64,000 nucleotides of DNA, taken from contig JAXDDX010000060.1 in the NCBI GenBank assembly GCA_034670405.1, forward strand, positions 372,001 through 436,000. The letters are read 5' to 3'. Origin of the DNA: Hoplostethus atlanticus (Eukaryota; Chordata; Actinopteri; Trachichthyiformes; Trachichthyidae). The notes beneath the pieces were generated by a model. The model was given only the letters and a program-made list of their open reading frames with translations, was not told the origin of the DNA and ran no database searches. Made by a program: the position numbers and the translations under genes. This document shows, one piece after another, positions 62,201 through 64,000 of the stretch (positions within the stretch are counted from its first letter, which is position 1; each line of letters begins with the position of its first letter).

Positions 62201-64000
62201 ACAATGTCAGAACCTGAGAGACATCAGATATATTTTTCACACCAAGCACTATTTGTTGTGGCGGCGTAGTTCTTGGTTATTTCAGCATGTTGATGATTAA
62301 AAACGAGCTACTTTAAAAATAATTCTTGATGCTTTAATGAAATACACATTTTTTTTCTGTTCAGGAGATGACAGACTTGTCTTCTTTCATCATCTTCATA
62401 TTGCTGTTTGTATATTATCGCGAATCATTACAAGACCGATTACAACATTATGTCTGATTTATCAAAGCAAACTTTATGTCAAATATGGAAGCATGTTCTT
62501 TGATATCATCACAGAGGGCAAAATGAAGAGGAATGCAGGGGCAGCCATGATCTCTGCAACTGAAATCACATGCATCATATTCATGACTGCTACACTGAGA
62601 GTACATACGTGTCAAATGGTCTCATTTCGTACAACATGAATTGAAATGCATATCAAGGACAACCTAAAAGCTGGCGAGAGATTACAGGTTCCATATGTTC
62701 AAACGTGCTTTGAAATGGCGACGCATTTGGGCAGGCACAAAGTGAGCAGTGGGGTTTTTCACAATTAAGAAAATTAAGTCTTTCCTTTCTCTTATGTCTG
62801 GCTAGGATAAGGTGGCGCATTATCACGGAGGCCAGTGTTAACCCAGGGTGGGAGAAAATTATTTGCAGTGAGGATTACGTTTTAGAATCTACTGCAGATG
62901 GCAATGTAAACACAGCAGCATCGATGCAGGCTTCCCTCTGAAGACGTACAGAACCTTGTAAAAGTCGTGTGTGTGTGTGGAGGGGGAGTTATAGGTGGGG
63001 AAATGTGGGCTTGACGTAGCCACTGTTTATTTAGTCTTTGGCCCTCTGTGGGCTATCCCAATACCACTGTCTGGGCCTTTGATGTCACTGAGGTTATTGT
63101 TGACTATTCTCTGCTGTCTGCCCCAATATTCATCTGAGCTTCACATGGGACACAGAGAGAGAAGGAAAGACTGCCATTTATTTCTACACTAATTTTGCTT
63201 CCTGATGGATGGCTTTCTTATTGTGTCATTTGCGGCTTTGAAAAATGCTCCTTGGAGCAGAAGAAATTACCAGCTTCCAAATCATACGATCAAGCACAGC
63301 TCTCTGAACGTACTTGTGTGTAAAAAAACAAACGTCTGCACTTTCATTCCAAACACAAAGGAAATGTTACTGATGTTTTGGATTCAAATTCTGGTATTAA
63401 GGTTTTTAATTTCAATTAATCAACAGGACAAATTTGTATTGCAAATCTGTAAAAGACAAAACACACTAACAACAACACAAATGTATCAGACCTTTAATGT
63501 CTGGAGGTCAGGTTATTCAGATAAATAAAACACTGTTCCAGGGAATTTCTACATCAAATGGATAAATGTTGGAAAAATGTAGTATCAAATGTCTGTATAA
63601 TGTTAATAAATATGTATAATATACAGTAACATATATATGTATATGCTATACAATATTATTATATATAATATAACAAGATACAGTAAATTACTTATGATGA
63701 TATTTAGAATTTCTGAACATCATAACTTTTTTCTGCTCGAATCCTCATTGAAATTGGGAATTCCTATCAATTACTTATTCCCTGTTGAATCTAACATGAC
63801 CAAGTGTTAAGCTGAAAATCAAAATATTTTATCTTCAAAGTCTGTCAAAAAAACAAATCCTACAAAAAGTCGCAGAACAAATAAATGAGGGCTATCAAAG
63901 GCTTTCATATTTAAGGCTTTCCCTTTGTTGTATTCAGGTCATCTTTTGTCCGTCCTTTGACTATTGTGACAGGACACAGAGACTTCTAAAGGCCACAGTT
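50271..64000. other. Gene-poor stretch with long single-copy-looking AT-rich blocks
   Basis: No protein-coding gene is supported. The sequence has fewer repeats than 34-43 kb. It contains blocks rich in TAATTA, ATTTA and homeobox- or POU-like words, for example around 51000-51350, 52740-52880, 55440-55880, 59220-59560, 60840-61300 and 61960-62640. Short (CA)n runs lie at about 51083-51103 and 51411-51435. The end (about 63590-63700) is a simple AT-rich stretch. Calling the blocks regulatory is inference from gene context. Confidence 0.35.
62075..62082 (+). promoter_or_regulatory. Octamer (POU-factor) consensus ATGCAAAT
   Basis: An exact ATGCAAAT, preceded by AATT, inside an AT-rich non-coding block. 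Such sites also occur by chance; it is listed only as a marker in a possible enhancer block. Confidence 0.25.

Overview
The window looks like a teleost fish nuclear genome, probably a percomorph. Genes are split into short exons with GT-AG introns. The intergenic DNA is rich in (CA)n and (GA)n microsatellites and contains fish-type MITE, SINE and DNA-transposon debris. No operons, CRISPR arrays or bacterial signals were seen.

Four host genes can be read exon by exon, all on the minus strand. They are bdh1 (an SDR of the 3-hydroxybutyrate dehydrogenase type, 3313-6221), gyg1 (glycogenin, 14616-23207), cpb1 (pancreatic procarboxypeptidase B, 24881-29286) and agtr1 (angiotensin II type 1 receptor, coding sequence in one exon, 30489-31583). 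The order and shared orientation agtr1 > cpb1 > gyg1 matches the human 3q24 block AGTR1-CPB1-CPA3-GYG1, with no CPA3 equivalent between cpb1 and gyg1. bdh1 maps elsewhere in human (3q29), so a synteny break lies between gyg1 and bdh1.

That break interval (about 6.59-13.05 kb) is filled by a compound DNA-transposon structure. An outer pair of inverted ends (6590 and 13047) encloses, on the plus strand, a spliced gene with a SAM-like domain followed by a HECT-like N-lobe. The HECT-like part stops before any catalytic-cysteine lobe. Nested beside the left outer end is a second element (6696-10089) with roughly 400-bp imperfect inverted repeats and a minus-strand, zinc-cluster-type ORF that appears internally deleted and frameshifted. 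The two elements share the terminal motif ACGGAAGC. This is the most unusual part of the window.

The right half (about 31.7-64 kb) has no recognisable protein-coding gene. It holds a probable non-coding 5' exon of agtr1 near 36.05 kb inside a purine-rich microsatellite cluster, a few MITE/SINE fragments, and long single-copy-looking stretches. In mammals the DNA upstream of AGTR1 is a gene desert leading to ZIC1/ZIC4, so this may be regulatory DNA; that is inference.

One sequence-level anomaly stands out in a host gene. cpb1 exon 5 (27525-27627) is one base too long for its reading frame, which means either a sequence error or a real frameshift.
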